A DNA stretch of 64,000 bases from Sporolactobacillus terrae DSM 11697 (GCF_000648615.1 NZ_JFZC01000027.1:21992-85991); one strand, 5' to 3'; positions 7,980 through 17,421 are shown, counted from the stretch's first letter. Numbers and translations: made by a program. The notes: generated from the letters alone by a model not told the origin.

Positions 7980-9257
7980 TTAGCCTTGAAGCTTCTCTTC
8001 CTGAAACGCGCCGCGGCGGCTGACTGTCCATGCGCAAAAACTGACCGCGAGCATGCCGATAAACGAACCAATAATGATGCCAATGGCTGATGTATACTGG
8101 AACAGCACCCCGTAAACAAACATGCCAAGCGGCTGCAGCGAGGTCGCGCCAACCATCAAAATCGTAAAAACACGGCCCTGGTAATGCATCGGAATCGTCT
8201 TTTGCATGTATGTGGTCAACGGTACGTTAACAAAGACCAGAACCAGTGCCAATACAAAATTAATGCTCCCAAAAATGAAGGTCGACACCCATGAATTGAG
8301 TGTAAAAAGAAGCGGAATGATGGCGAAAATCAGTGGCAGTCCTTCAAAAAAAAGCGACTTGCTGACCATTCCAATCGGATTGCTGTCCACTGTCAATTTC
8401 GCCGCCAGAAGCCCGCCGGCGACCATCCCTAATGAAAACAGCGCTTCAGTGAGACTGTATTGAATATTTTGCATGTGCAGGACTTGAACAATGAGATACG
8501 GGAAACCAACGTTAAATACACCGCAGAGAAAGTTGAGTACCGAGGCAACGAGAATCATCATCAAGATCAACGGTCGTTTTTTCACATAAACCAATCCCTG
8601 CCTCATCGATGCCCACATCGACTCTGATTTGCTGCCCTGCTGCATGACAGGCGGTTCAACAAGCTGAAAGTTCATCGTGAGCACAATCAGAACAACCACG
8701 AGCTCAGCGACAATTTCAAAATAGATAAATGACCGAAACGGTACGAACGCAAATACGACACCGGCAGCTATAGGCCCGAGAATTTGCGCAAGCGAGTTTG
8801 CCGACTGCTCCAAGGCATTCAACTGTTGAATAAACGCTTTTTCGACAAGACGGGAAATTGCTGACATATACGTTACACTGAATAGGCGGGCATTTAGTCC
8901 GAGGGTCGCCACCATGATGAGCACCATTAAATAATGCCAATTTCCAAGCAGCGGGAAAAGCAGACTGTACACAATCAGTAAAAGCACACATCCGATTTGT
9001 GTCGAAACCATAACGCGCTTGTGATCGTAATGATCGGCAAGGTAACCGATAAATGGTGAAAAAACAATGCCAATTAGCGGACCGATCAATAAAGTTGTTC
9101 CGAAATTCATTGCCGATCCGGTCAGTTTTAATATGTATAAACTGATTGCAAAATTAAAAAGTGAGCTACTGAAGCTTCCGATAAAATCGCTAGTGACGGC
9201 TTTTTTTATTTGCCGCTGTGACGCCCGTTTCAGATAAAGGGCTTGGTCTGGATCCAT
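7980..9257 (-). CDS. MFS efflux transporter
   Basis: A 425-aa, 12-helix major facilitator protein resembling the MefA/EntS-like drug or siderophore efflux branch. The loop 2-3 motif is visible as GYLADHYDHKRVM. The start is the ATG at 9255-9257 (MDPDQAL), which has AAGGTGAG upstream; a longer in-frame start at 9314 has no ribosome site and overlaps the promoter (TATAAT at 9289-9294 on the minus strand). It is transcribed convergently to aadK. The substrate cannot be read from sequence; export of macrolides or other drugs is a family-based guess. Confidence 0.85.
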   Translation of the reverse strand: MDPDQALYLKRASQRQIKKAVTSDFIGSFSSSLFNFAISLYILKLTGSAMNFGTTLLIGPLIGIVFSPFIGYLADHYDHKRVMVSTQIGCVLLLIVYSLLFPLLGNWHYLMVLIMVATLGLNARLFSVTYMSAISRLVEKAFIQQLNALEQSANSLAQILGPIAAGVVFAFVPFRSFIYFEIVAELVVVLIVLTMNFQLVEPPVMQQGSKSESMWASMRQGLVYVKKRPLILMMILVASVLNFLCGVFNVGFPYLIVQVLHMQNIQYSLTEALFSLGMVAGGLLAAKLTVDSNPIGMVSKSLFFEGLPLIFAIIPLLFTLNSWVSTFIFGSINFVLALVLVFVNVPLTTYMQKTIPMHYQGRVFTILMVGATSLQPLGMFVYGVLFQYTSAIGIIIGSFIGMLAVSFCAWTVSRRGAFQEEKLQG

Positions 9258-9442
9258 ATTCTCACCTTCGATTGTCCATGATCTTCCAATTATATACCTT
9301 ATCCTTTTAGCCAAAAAGATTTTTCAGAAGTTTTCGAAAGAAAATATGCTTTGTCTCTAGGGAACCTCGTCATCAAATGGTTAAAACTAGTCCAAGCCAT
9401 ACGAAAAACCGGGCAAAAAGTGCCCGGTCCTTACTTCCGCAA

Positions 9443-9609
9443 GATGTGGTGGCTTTCACGTCGCATACAGGACGTACTTTCACAGGATGTGATGACTTTC
9501 GCGTTGCATACAGGACGTACTTTCACAGGATGTGATGACTTTCGCGTTGCATACAGGACGTACTTTCACAGGATGTGATGACTTTCGCGTTGCATACAGG
9601 ACGTATGCG
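9443..9609 (-). repeat. Minisatellite of 43-bp units (array 1)
   Basis: Three complete 43-bp units begin at 9467, 9510 and 9553 (each starting ACAGGACGTACTTTCACAGG), followed by a partial unit at 9596; degenerate copies flank the array. The units are nearly identical. There are no unique spacers, so it is not a CRISPR array. The same array occurs at 24512-24672. The unit length is not a multiple of three, so it does not encode a repeat protein. Confidence 0.95.
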
Positions 9610-9618
9610 CACTTAGCG

Positions 9619-9688
9619 AAAGTTCCTTTAGGAAAGTTCCTTTAGGAAAGTTCCTTTAGGAAAGTTCCTTTAAGAAAGTTTCTTTATG
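9619..9688 (-). repeat. 14-bp tandem repeat (array 1)
   Basis: Five successive 14-bp units of AAAGTTCCTTTAGG lie at 9619, 9633, 9647, 9661 and 9675; the last two have drifted. A three-unit version sits at 24683-24724 in the same relative place. Confidence 0.95.
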
Positions 9689-9815
9689 TGTGATGGGCTC
9701 GCGTCTTTTCAGTGCTGAATCGTCGCTTCGGTTACTCGCTTGCCTCGGGCGCACTGTCTTTTGCGGGACCAAAAATCTTATACTTTCAAAAACCGAGCGA
9801 AAAACGCGTGCTTTC
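9689..9815 (-). repeat. Dispersed intergenic repeat, family A, copy 5 (short form)
   Basis: Contains the family core (GTGCTGAATCGTCGCTTCGG, then TTACTCGCTTGCC) and a shortened end (CTGTCTTTTGCGGGACCAAAA). Read on the minus strand, it follows the 3' end of pta and continues into the 14-bp and 43-bp arrays. The composite ends at the hairpin near 9408-9430 (CCGGGC...GCCCGG). Confidence 0.8.
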
Positions 9816-9892
9816 AGTCGTATGAAGTATTTGCCCGTTGCTTCAATTGCTCACCTAACGGTACCGAACGCCTCGGAACGGATGCCGATCCT

Positions 9893-10885
9893 TTATACAT
9901 TTTGAGGCTGGGCTGCACTCAGCGCTTGCTTGGCCGTAATCAGCGCCAGCTTGTAAACATCATCTGCCGAACAGCCGCGTGACAAGTCGTTAACCGGCTT
10001 GGCCAATCCCTGTAAAATCGGTCCCACTGCTGTATAGCCGCCGAGTCGCTGTACCATTTTGTAACCAATATTTCCTGCATCGATATTTGGAAAAACAAAC
10101 ACAGTCGCTTTGCCGGCAATCGGGGAATCCGGCGCTTTTTTAGCTGCTACTTCCGGCACATAGGCAGCATCAAACTGCAGCTCGCCGTCAACCGCAAGAT
10201 CCGGTGCTTTCTCATGAACGCGCTTTACTGCTTCGTTCACTTTATCAATCGACGGGTCTTTTGCCGATCCCTTCGTAGAGAAGCTGAGCATTGCAATTTT
10301 CGGATCGATACCGAACAGTACCGCTGTCTCCGCTGATTCGATGGCGATTTCCGCCAATGTTTCACTGTCGGGCGATATGTTAATGCCACAGTCGGCAAAA
10401 ACGAATTCTTTATCCCCCTTCGTAAGAATAAAGGAACCCGAGATCCGTTTCTTGCCCGGCTGTGCTTTGATGATTTGCAGTGCCGGACGCACGGTTTCAG
10501 CGGTTGAATGGGCTGCACCGCTGACAAGTCCTTCCGCTTCGCCCAAGTAAACCAACATCGTCCCGTAGTAGCACGGATCGCTTAACCACTGTGCCGCTTG
10601 GGCAGCATCCGTCTTTCCCTTTCTGCGTGCCACCAATGCATCGATTTTAGTCTGCAGTTCTTTATCCGTTTCCGGATGCAGAAATCGAAGCTTATTTTCA
10701 GAAGCAAGCGTCCTCAATTCCTCAGTGGATTCTTCTTGTTTCCCAATCAGAATGGGCACAATCAATTCTTCTGACGCTAAAGTGCACACCGCTTCGCGAA
10801 TCCGTTCATCGTCTGCTTCAGGAAAAATAATCGACGGTTTCCCCTTCTTAATTTCGGGTTTCAATCGTTCAAATAAGTCTGCCAT
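9893..10885 (-). CDS. pta: Phosphate acetyltransferase
   Basis: Converts acetyl-CoA and phosphate to acetyl phosphate in the Pta-AckA overflow pathway. The 330-aa length is that of the short, single-domain Pta of Bacillus. Recognisable family blocks are SIIFPEADDERIREA, SGAAHSTAETVRPALQII and the C-terminal FVFPNIDAGNIGYK...LQGLAKPVNDLSRG. GGGAGGCGATGG precedes the ATG. The gene lies upstream of and divergent from hemQ. Its 3' end runs directly into a family A repeat, so the terminator is unclear. No ackA is in the window. Confidence 0.95.
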   Translation of the reverse strand: MADLFERLKPEIKKGKPSIIFPEADDERIREAVCTLASEELIVPILIGKQEESTEELRTLASENKLRFLHPETDKELQTKIDALVARRKGKTDAAQAAQWLSDPCYYGTMLVYLGEAEGLVSGAAHSTAETVRPALQIIKAQPGKKRISGSFILTKGDKEFVFADCGINISPDSETLAEIAIESAETAVLFGIDPKIAMLSFSTKGSAKDPSIDKVNEAVKRVHEKAPDLAVDGELQFDAAYVPEVAAKKAPDSPIAGKATVFVFPNIDAGNIGYKMVQRLGGYTAVGPILQGLAKPVNDLSRGCSADDVYKLALITAKQALSAAQPQNV

Positions 10886-11039
10886 CGTCCATCGCCTCCC
10901 AATAATTATCTTATACCTTTAGTATAAACGAAAAGAACACATCCTACATTTGGAAAGTTAATTTCATCCTCTGATCCAATTGGGAAACTGTGCTATATTA
11001 GACTAGGTGAGAAAATGAAAAAAAAGAGAGGTGTTCACG

Positions 11040-11786
11040 ATGGCTGAAGCAGCACAGACACTCGATGGCTGGTACTGTCTCCACGATTTCCGTACCATTG
11101 ACTGGTCGGCATGGAAAGAAAAATCCGAATGGGAGCGACAGCAAGCATTAAATGAATTTAATCAGTTTTTCAGTCGTGCCGAGATTAACGAAGAAGCGCA
11201 TGATGGAAGCTTTGCGCTCTATTCCGTGCTCGGTCAAAAAGCGGATTTCGTTATGATTACGCTTCGCCCAACGATGGACGAACTCAGTGATCTGGAAACC
11301 GAATTTGATAAATCAAAACTAGGTGAGGTGACCGATCCCGCCTATTCTTTTGTTTCGGTCGTAGAACTAAGCAATTATCTGGGCAAAGACGGCGGCGATC
11401 CCTATGCGAATCCCTATGTTCAGAAGCGGTTGAAACCGATCCTTCCAAAAAACGACTACTTCTGCTTCTATCCAATGGATAAACGGCGCGAACATGGCGA
11501 TAATTGGTATATGCTACCGATGGAAGAACGGCGTGAGATGATGAAGAGCCACGGACAAATCGGCCGCAAGTATGCCGGAAAAATTCATCAGATCATCACC
11601 GGGTCGGTCGGTTTCGACGATTGGGAATGGGGCGTAACCCTTTTCTCAGATGATCCGCTGCAATTCAAGAAAATTGTTTATGAGATGCGTTTTGATGAGG
11701 CAAGCGCCCGTTTCGGCGAATTCGGACCGTTTTTTGTCGGCAATCATTTAACACAAGAGCAGTTTCAACAAAAATTTTTCATCTAA
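11040..11786 (+). CDS. hemQ: Coproheme decarboxylase HemQ (YwfI)
   Basis: Last enzyme of the coproporphyrin-dependent heme pathway of Gram-positive bacteria; it decarboxylates coproheme III to heme b using peroxide. The 248-aa chlorite-dismutase-fold protein shows the catalytic tyrosine in FYPMDKRR (Y144) and the proximal heme ligand in [10 protein letters not shown] (H171). The start ATG at 11040 follows GAGAGGTG by 6 nt; the in-frame GTG at 11031 is part of the ribosome site. It stands alone, divergent from pta and closed by a terminator. It supplies heme for the qox oxidase and the EfeB peroxidase. Confidence 0.96.
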   Translation: MAEAAQTLDGWYCLHDFRTIDWSAWKEKSEWERQQALNEFNQFFSRAEINEEAHDGSFALYSVLGQKADFVMITLRPTMDELSDLETEFDKSKLGEVTDPAYSFVSVVELSNYLGKDGGDPYANPYVQKRLKPILPKNDYFCFYPMDKRREHGDNWYMLPMEERREMMKSHGQIGRKYAGKIHQIITGSVGFDDWEWGVTLFSDDPLQFKKIVYEMRFDEASARFGEFGPFFVGNHLTQEQFQQKFFI

Positions 11787-11797
11787 TCTTCTGATGT

Positions 11798-11825
11798 AAA
11801 GACCTGGAAACAGGTCTTTTTTTAT
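11798..11825 (+). terminator. hemQ terminator
   Basis: AAAGACCTG, GAAA tetraloop and CAGGTCTTTTTTT form a compact strong terminator. Confidence 0.9.
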
Positions 11826-12055
11826 TGGCCGTAATTCCAGACCCGCTGTCATCATTTGCGATCAGACGCATAGGCTTTATATGTACTTAAGAACCTTGGC
11901 TTATAAATCTTCCGTTCAAGCAGCCGGGCTGGTTCGACGCACCACTTTAAAAGGCGCGCGCCAATCCGGACGGCCGCACTGATGCGTCACTTTTGCAATG
12001 GGGATACCGATGCCAATTCACATAAGATTCTTCACCAAAAGAAAAGGGGGCAGGC

Positions 12056-12484
12056 ATGATTATGGCCGTGGTTCAGTATACGTCGAACGATGTTTCACTT
12101 CTCGCTCGTTTAATGCGTGCCGAGGCAGAAGGCGACGGTCAGCTCGGTATGCTGATGGTCGGCAATGTCGGCGTCAATCGGGTACTCGGCAACTGTCTTG
12201 ATTTTGAAGGATTGAGGACAATTCAACAAATGGTTTTTCAGAGTCCTGGCGGTTTCGAGGCAACGCAAAAGGGATATTTTTATCAAGCGGCTCGCTCACA
12301 AGATAAACGGCTTGCCGAGCGAACACTTAAAGGGGAACGGTTCCATCCTGCATCGAATTCGCTTTGGTTTTTTCAGCCGGCAGGCGCGTGTCCTGCTCAG
12401 TGGTACAATCAGTGGAACACCGGCCGCTTTAAAGCACATTGTTTCTTCTCCCCTACTGAATCGGATTGTCCGCGAGTTTATTGA
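12056..12484 (+). CDS. cwlJ: Spore cortex-lytic cell wall hydrolase CwlJ
   Basis: Cortex-lytic enzyme of the spore coat that degrades muramic-delta-lactam peptidoglycan during germination. The 142-aa protein matches CwlJ throughout: RLMRAEAEGDGQLGMLMVGN, then VNRV and GLRTIQQMV, and the C-terminal CPAQWYNQW. The SleB/CwlJ catalytic glutamate lies in the RAEAEG block. Unlike SleB it has no signal peptide, as expected for an enzyme deposited from the mother cell. The ATG at 12056 is 5 nt after a G-rich ribosome site; the ATG at 12062 gives MAVV, the usual Bacillus N-terminus, and is an alternative. It lies immediately upstream of gerQ, which it needs for localisation. A SigE promoter is expected; only a weak CATA-type -10 at 12021 is seen. 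Confidence 0.95.
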   Translation: MIMAVVQYTSNDVSLLARLMRAEAEGDGQLGMLMVGNVGVNRVLGNCLDFEGLRTIQQMVFQSPGGFEATQKGYFYQAARSQDKRLAERTLKGERFHPASNSLWFFQPAGACPAQWYNQWNTGRFKAHCFFSPTESDCPRVY

Positions 12485-12514
12485 CCAATCGATTGTTAAG
12501 GAGTGAGTTCATTT

Positions 12515-13057
12515 ATGGGCGTTCAATTTCCGCCAGACAGCTGGCCTTATGGCGCAGCATTTAATCCGGATCCCCAAGCGCAGCAGACCTGGGATGACTC
12601 AAGACAGCAAGTCCAGCCACAGCAGCCGAGCGGTTCATTTCCTTTTCAAGCTCAGACGCAGCAGCCAATTGGTGCACCGCAGCCCGCACCACAAGCATTA
12701 CCTTATCCTTTTCCGGCTTATACGCTCCCGGTTCCGCAGACCGGTGCACCGCAGCAACCGGTCAGCCCACAAGTTCTTCCGCTGCCTTTTGTCGAACAAT
12801 CTTATATTGAAAACATTTTGCGACTGAATTTAGGCAAAACAGCAACCGTCTACTGCACCTTCGAAGGCAATAGCCAATGGAACGCGAAAACGTTTACCGG
12901 TACAGTTGAAGCGGCCGGACGTGATCATGTTATTATTGAGGACGAAGAAACACAACGACGCTTCCTCATTCCGATGGTGTTCGTCAACTATTTCGAGTTT
13001 ACCGGACCACTGGCGTACGAATATCCTTACGCGGCGCCAACTCCTGCCGGGCGTTAA
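12515..13057 (+). CDS. gerQ: Spore coat protein GerQ (YwdL)
   Basis: Coat protein required for CwlJ placement and crosslinked by transglutaminase in Bacillus. The 180-aa protein has a Gln/Pro-rich N-terminal half (about residues 15-90) and a conserved C-terminal domain starting SYIENILRLNLGKTATVY and continuing through GTVEAAGRDHVIIED. The N-terminal glutamines are plausible crosslinking sites. The start is the ATG at 12515 behind AAGGAG at 12498; the GTG at 12503 directly abuts that site. The gene follows cwlJ by 30 nt, so both are co-transcribed. Known SigE control in Bacillus is assumed here. Confidence 0.94.
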   Translation: MGVQFPPDSWPYGAAFNPDPQAQQTWDDSRQQVQPQQPSGSFPFQAQTQQPIGAPQPAPQALPYPFPAYTLPVPQTGAPQQPVSPQVLPLPFVEQSYIENILRLNLGKTATVYCTFEGNSQWNAKTFTGTVEAAGRDHVIIEDEETQRRFLIPMVFVNYFEFTGPLAYEYPYAAPTPAGR

Positions 13058-13069
13058 TTCCTGCAATCG

Positions 13070-13242
13070 TGAAAAAAACAAGCTGTGCTCGGTCCTTAAA
13101 CCATCCTAATTTTGTGTGCGCTTCGATTGCTCGCTGGCACGCGGTTCCCGCTGGCGCTAGAGTACCTCCACTTTGATTCTCGGTCAAGACATGGGTCTAT
13201 TGGTTTGAAGACGGGGCAAAATCTTATCCTTTTTTTCCTGTA
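13070..13242 (-). repeat. Dispersed intergenic repeat, family A, copy 4 (core deleted)
   Basis: Contains the outer parts of the long form (AAGCTGTGCTCGGTCC hairpin start; TTTGATTCTCGGTCAAGACA and TTTGAAGACGGGGCAAAATC end) but lacks most of the central core. On the minus strand it begins at the T-tract of the ywdK terminator. It occupies the gap between convergent gerQ and ywdK. Confidence 0.8.
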
Positions 13243-13283
13243 AAAAAGACGAAGCGGTTCGTAAAAACCGCTCCGTCTTTTTC
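13243..13283. terminator. Bidirectional terminator between gerQ and ywdK
   Basis: AAGACG-A-AGCGGTT and AACCGCT-C-CGTCTT form a 13-bp stem with one mismatch; A-run on the left and T-run on the right allow action in both directions. Confidence 0.9.
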
Positions 13284-13290
13284 GCGTACA

Positions 13291-13665
13291 TCACGCACGC
13301 AAGACCGCTGCAACAACGAGTACCCAGCTGATGAGAAAAAGAACGCCGCCAATCGGTGTGATCGCCCCCAGTACGCGGACACCGCTAAGCGTGAGTGCAT
13401 ACAAGCTTCCTGAAAAGAGCACGACGCCAAGCGTCATCAACCAGCCGGCCCAAGCGAGCAGTGTCGTCTGTCCAGTGAAGACCGTCAGAGCCAAAATGCC
13501 AATCAAAATCAGCCCTAGTGCGTGAACCATTTGATACTGAACGCCGGTTTGGAAAATGGAAAGATTCTGCTCCGTCAAGCGCGCCTTCAGCACATGTGCG
13601 CCAAAAGCGCCAAAAGTAACCGATAAGAACGCCAGAATGGCACCAATTGCAATAAAAACTTTCAC
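13291..13665 (-). CDS. ywdK: DUF423 membrane protein YwdK
   Basis: Small integral membrane protein of 124 aa with four hydrophobic helices; function unknown. The DUF423 hallmark GAFGAHVLK lies at residues 20-28, followed by TGVQYQMVHALGL. The start is a GTG at 13663-13665 preceded by AGGGGGGG. In B. subtilis the same gene lies next to gerQ (ywdL), which supports the assignment. It converges on gerQ with a shared terminator. Confidence 0.93.
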   Translation of the reverse strand: MKVFIAIGAILAFLSVTFGAFGAHVLKARLTEQNLSIFQTGVQYQMVHALGLILIGILALTVFTGQTTLLAWAGWLMTLGVVLFSGSLYALTLSGVRVLGAITPIGGVLFLISWVLVVAAVLRA

Positions 13666-13763
13666 ATGAAGCCCCCCCTCTCATTATTTGTCCCAATGCG
13701 TATTCCTTCATCGCTTGCATCGCTTTAATGAAAGCTGCACGCTTTACGCAACGGTTTTGTTGC

Positions 13764-14636
13764 TTATTTCTCATTCCAATAGTTTTTATAAATCGCTTGT
13801 GTGCCGCTGTTTTCTTCGCCCTGATCAGCGAGCGCTTCGTAGATCTCCTTTGACAAGGCGAGGCCCGGAGCATCCATGCCCATGGCTTGCGTTGATTCCA
13901 AAGCAATTCGTTCATCCTTGATCAAATGCTTGATGTAAAAACCGGGTTCGAAATCTCCTTTTAGCATGCGCGGCCCCAGATTGCTCAGTGACCAGCTGCC
14001 AGCAGCCCCGGTTTCAATACTCTCCATGACTTTGTCTGTATCAAGTCCAGCGTGTTTTGCATAGGCTAACGCCTCGGCCACACCGATCATATTGGATGCG
14101 ATCGCGATCTGATTGGCCATCTTTGTATGCTGACCGGAGCCTGCTTTCCCTTGATACACGATCTTCTGGCCCATCGCCTGGAAAACGGGTGTCATTGCTT
14201 CGGCGTCGTGCGCGTCACCGCCGACCATGATGGACAGCGTCCCATTCTTTGCCCCGACATCTCCGCCGGACACCGGAGCATCCAATGCATGCAGCCCTTT
14301 AGGGGCAGCCGCCCGATAAATTTTTTCAGCGAGCTGCGGCGAAGACGTTGTCATATCAATCAGATAGGCGCCTGCTTTTGCATGAGCGATGATCCCATTA
14401 TCAAAATAAACGGAAGCCACATCTTTAGGATAACCAACCATTGTAATCACAATGTCGGCTCCTTCAGCGGCTTCCGCGGGACTTGCTTTCCAGACTGCGC
14501 CTTCGGCAATAAGATCGTCTGCCTTGCTTTTGGTACGATTATAAACGTGAAGTGCAAAACCCGCCTTCATCAAATTGCGGATCATGCCTTTGCCCATAAC
14601 TCCGGTTCCAATAAACCCAATCGTCTTTTCTGCCAT
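13764..14636 (-). CDS. NAD(P)-dependent beta-hydroxyacid dehydrogenase (3-hydroxyisobutyrate dehydrogenase family)
   Basis: A 290-aa cytoplasmic oxidoreductase. The N-terminal Rossmann motif is GFIGTGVMGKGM and the family substrate signature is DAPVSGGDVGAKNGTLSIMV. The catalytic lysine lies in KMANQIAIASNM, equivalent to the GxxxKxxxN motif. The natural substrate (3-hydroxyisobutyrate, tartronate semialdehyde or a related acid) cannot be told. The start is set at MAEKTIGFIG (14634-14636); the longer frame from 14666 has no ribosome site, although the SD before MAEK is also weak. Monocistronic, with no pathway neighbours. Confidence 0.88.
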   Translation of the reverse strand: MAEKTIGFIGTGVMGKGMIRNLMKAGFALHVYNRTKSKADDLIAEGAVWKASPAEAAEGADIVITMVGYPKDVASVYFDNGIIAHAKAGAYLIDMTTSSPQLAEKIYRAAAPKGLHALDAPVSGGDVGAKNGTLSIMVGGDAHDAEAMTPVFQAMGQKIVYQGKAGSGQHTKMANQIAIASNMIGVAEALAYAKHAGLDTDKVMESIETGAAGSWSLSNLGPRMLKGDFEPGFYIKHLIKDERIALESTQAMGMDAPGLALSKEIYEALADQGEENSGTQAIYKNYWNEK

Positions 14637-14717
14637 GCCTCTCACTCGCTTTCCTATCCTTAGCATCTAGGATAACGATAGCATGAACACCTCTCATTTT
14701 CACGTCATACGCAGTGC

Positions 14718-15977
14718 TCAGACCTTTCGAATTTGGAAAAAGTGAGTGAACACCCAAGGATAGACCGCCATCGGAAAGTTAATCTGCCAAGAACCGATAC
14801 CAGCGATTCGCGAATCGTAAACCAGCTGTGCCTTTGCAAACAAACTGCGCACATCTTCAAACCAGACCACGCGGTTCTGACCGCTGTCGTCGGTATAATA
14901 GAAATAAGCGGCTTGATCTGTTGTTGAATAATTAATCGGTACCTGTTCGCTCATTGCCAGATCAATGGCGGCTTGATACGTAATCGCCCGGCCCGGATTC
15001 TGAGCGGAAAACGGAATCGGCCAATCATAACCGTAAAAAGGTGTACCCATGATTATTTTATTTCGATCCATTAGGCTAGCAGCAAATTCAAGCGTTTCGC
15101 GAACAAGCTGAATTGGAGCGGTTGCTCCTGGCTCACTCCCGCTATAATGCCAGTCATACGCCATAATGAAGAATTGATCGACGATCGCACCGATTGCTGC
15201 ATAGTCATAGCCACGCACCCAAGGCACATCATCATTCGTTTTTGCAGGCACAGCGATACTCAGATTCAAATTGGCCGATTGTGTCCTTTGCTTTAGCGCT
15301 TGCAGAAACATCACAAACGCATTGCGATCCGCCGGCAGTACGCCTTCGAAATCAATATTGATCCCGCCGTAGCCGCTGGAGGTCGCCATGTTGATCATGT
15401 TGTCGATCAGAGTCTGCTGCACACTCGGTGTATTTAAAACACGTTGCACTAAAGCCGAATTAAATCCGGTCGCCGTCAAATTGGTTACGGTCAGCACCGG
15501 GGTCACCCGCCCGCGCCAAGCGGCAAGCACCGCGGCATTGTCATTGAGCGGACTCAGATCGCCGTTCCAATTAAAATGCGTTTCAAAAAGTGCAATGTAC
15601 GTTAAATACGGCGCATTATTAGCAATAACCGATTGATCAAGCGCCGGCGTCCGAAGCTGTGAATAGCTGAAATGAGTGGCGACGCGCCGCTCAATCGTTG
15701 GAAGATTAATTTTCTGACCAATACTCAGCTGATCTGGGTTGATTCCTGGATTTGCTTGTCGGAGCGCGCTTAACGGTACATAAGCCATACGCGAAATCGT
15801 CCATAAACTGTCACCGGGCTGCACTGTATAAACATCGCTAGTCACCAGCAGCGCTTGACCGGTAACAATATTTGTCGCCGCCAGCCCATTGACGCTTCTC
15901 AATGTGTCCACCGGAACATCAAACTTCTGACTGATCGCAAATAAAGAGTCTCCGGTTCTTACTGTATAAACAAACAT
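14718..15977 (-). CDS. sleL: Spore germination lysin, LysM + GH18 (SleL/YaaH type)
   Basis: Spore coat/cortex-associated N-acetylglucosaminidase that cuts cortex fragments during germination. The 419-aa protein has two LysM repeats (about residues 2-45 and 48-93) and a GH18 barrel with the catalytic INIDFEG motif (D209, E211). It has no signal peptide, as usual for coat enzymes made in the mother cell. The ATG at 15975-15977 (MFVYTVRTGD) follows GGGAAGGGTG; the upstream in-frame ATG at 16043 lacks a ribosome site. Together with cwlJ and gerQ it makes this a germination-rich stretch. SleL and YaaH names are used for the same family. Confidence 0.92.
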   Translation of the reverse strand: MFVYTVRTGDSLFAISQKFDVPVDTLRSVNGLAATNIVTGQALLVTSDVYTVQPGDSLWTISRMAYVPLSALRQANPGINPDQLSIGQKINLPTIERRVATHFSYSQLRTPALDQSVIANNAPYLTYIALFETHFNWNGDLSPLNDNAAVLAAWRGRVTPVLTVTNLTATGFNSALVQRVLNTPSVQQTLIDNMINMATSSGYGGINIDFEGVLPADRNAFVMFLQALKQRTQSANLNLSIAVPAKTNDDVPWVRGYDYAAIGAIVDQFFIMAYDWHYSGSEPGATAPIQLVRETLEFAASLMDRNKIIMGTPFYGYDWPIPFSAQNPGRAITYQAAIDLAMSEQVPINYSTTDQAAYFYYTDDSGQNRVVWFEDVRSLFAKAQLVYDSRIAGIGSWQINFPMAVYPWVFTHFFQIRKV

Positions 15978-16135
15978 TGTTTCACCCTTCCCCGCGCACC
16001 AAGATTTACAGGTATGCACGATACTCAAACATAGGCATTTCACTCTAACTTATTCAGCAGCTGAGGAACGGTTCCACAACGGTACATAGATTCATAGAGA
16101 AAAAAGCGTTATGATAAGAGACGTTGCGAATTTTA

Positions 16136-16165
16136 TTGATCACTATGAGCAACCTGTGGTAGAAT
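16136..16165 (+). promoter_or_regulatory. Promoter of the YwfG-type aminotransferase gene
   Basis: TTGATC (16136-16141) and TAGAAT (16160-16165) with an 18-nt spacer. A GCCCTT...AAGGGC hairpin follows in the leader. Confidence 0.65.
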
Positions 16166-16227
16166 GAACGCCCTTAAAGTGAAGGGCATAGAGTATAGAA
16201 AAGTACGGAAAGAAACGAGGGTTATTT

Positions 16228-17421
16228 ATGGCTGAATTCATTCCATCCCGGCAAGTTCAAGCGCTTCCCGCCAATTACTTCACCAGCATTGAACAAAAAA
16301 TTGATGCTGTGGTGAAGCAGGGCATTGATGTCATCCATCTTCATACCGGCAGTCCGGATCAGCCGACGCCGAAACCAATTATCGAAGCAATGAATCAAGC
16401 CGCTCCGCTCCATGAGAATCAAGGTTATCCTACTGCAGGCGGCAAACGTTCTTTTAAAGAAGCAATCAGCAGCTTTTACAGACGCGAATATGGGGTCACG
16501 CTTGATCCCGAAACAGAGGTGACCGTCTTTGACGGGGCAACGGTGGCGATTTCAGCATTACCGCAAACACTGCTAAATCCGGGCGATGTCATGTTGACGA
16601 CCGATCCCGGCTACCCGCTGTACTACGTCTGTCCGGAACTTGCCGGTGCGCGGACCTACGGAATCCCGGTGCGCGCAGAAGACGACTTTTTACCGGATTA
16701 TCGAACGATTCCTGCAGATATTTTGGAAAAAGCGCATTTGCTGATGTTAAACTATCCGAATAATCCAACCGGAGCAATGGCTACCGAGGCATTCTTTGCT
16801 GATACGGTACGTTTCTCACGCAAACATCAAATGCCGGTTGTCCATGATTTTGCCTATGCGGCATTCGGTTTTGACGGGAAACGTCCAATCAGCTTCCTGC
16901 AGACGCCGGGCGCAAAGGAACAAGGCATTGAAGTGTACACGTTGTCAAAAACATACAACATGGCCGGATTCCGGGTCGGCTTTGCAGTCGGAAATGCGTC
17001 AATTATCCGCGCGCTCAGCACCTTCCACGACATTGATCACTCCGATGTCCCGAGCCCGATTCAGGATGCGGGATCGGCTGCGCTGCTTGGCGCGCAGCAG
17101 TCAGTTCAGCAATTATGCGCGCTTTACGAACAGCGCCGAAATGTCTTAGTCGAAAGCATGCGCGCGATTGGTTGGGATGTCCGTGCACCAAAGGGATCAT
17201 TCTTCTGTTGGTTCAAGGTACCGAACGGTTACACTTCCGAGTCCTTTGCTGATGCTCTGCTCGAACGTGCTCATGTTGCCGTCGCACCCGGCGCCGGTTT
17301 CGGCACCCATGGCGATCAATTTGTACGCGTCGGACTGCTTGAGCCTGAAGAACGGCTCAAAGAAGCCGCCGAACGCATTAAAGCATCAGGAATTTTAAGT
17401 GAAGCACCCGTAAAAAATTAA
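16228..17421 (+). CDS. Class I/II PLP aminotransferase, YwfG (BacF)-like
   Basis: Fold-type I aminotransferase of 397 aa. The PLP lysine is in LSKTYNMAGFRVGF (K241), with NYPNNPTG (175-182) and the C-terminal FVRVGL block. Its whole layout (ITP-like N-terminus, GSPDQPTP, GYPTAGG, FYRREYGV) resembles B. subtilis YwfG, used in bacilysin synthesis there and near hemQ/ywfI in that genome. No other bacilysin gene is in the window, so a general aromatic or branched-chain aminotransferase role is more likely; this is inference. AAACGAGG precedes the ATG, and a strong terminator follows. Confidence 0.88.
   Translation: MAEFIPSRQVQALPANYFTSIEQKIDAVVKQGIDVIHLHTGSPDQPTPKPIIEAMNQAAPLHENQGYPTAGGKRSFKEAISSFYRREYGVTLDPETEVTVFDGATVAISALPQTLLNPGDVMLTTDPGYPLYYVCPELAGARTYGIPVRAEDDFLPDYRTIPADILEKAHLLMLNYPNNPTGAMATEAFFADTVRFSRKHQMPVVHDFAYAAFGFDGKRPISFLQTPGAKEQGIEVYTLSKTYNMAGFRVGFAVGNASIIRALSTFHDIDHSDVPSPIQDAGSAALLGAQQSVQQLCALYEQRRNVLVESMRAIGWDVRAPKGSFFCWFKVPNGYTSESFADALLERAHVAVAPGAGFGTHGDQFVRVGLLEPEERLKEAAERIKASGILSEAPVKN

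Noticed and set aside
9443..9688. Tandem array that could be mistaken for CRISPR
   Set aside because: The 43-bp and 14-bp units follow each other without unique spacers and there are no cas genes in the window.
11826..12055. Possible further repeat copy between hemQ and cwlJ
   Set aside because: Only a 14-bp match (CAAGCAGCCGGGCT) to the copy 7 region was found; too short to call.
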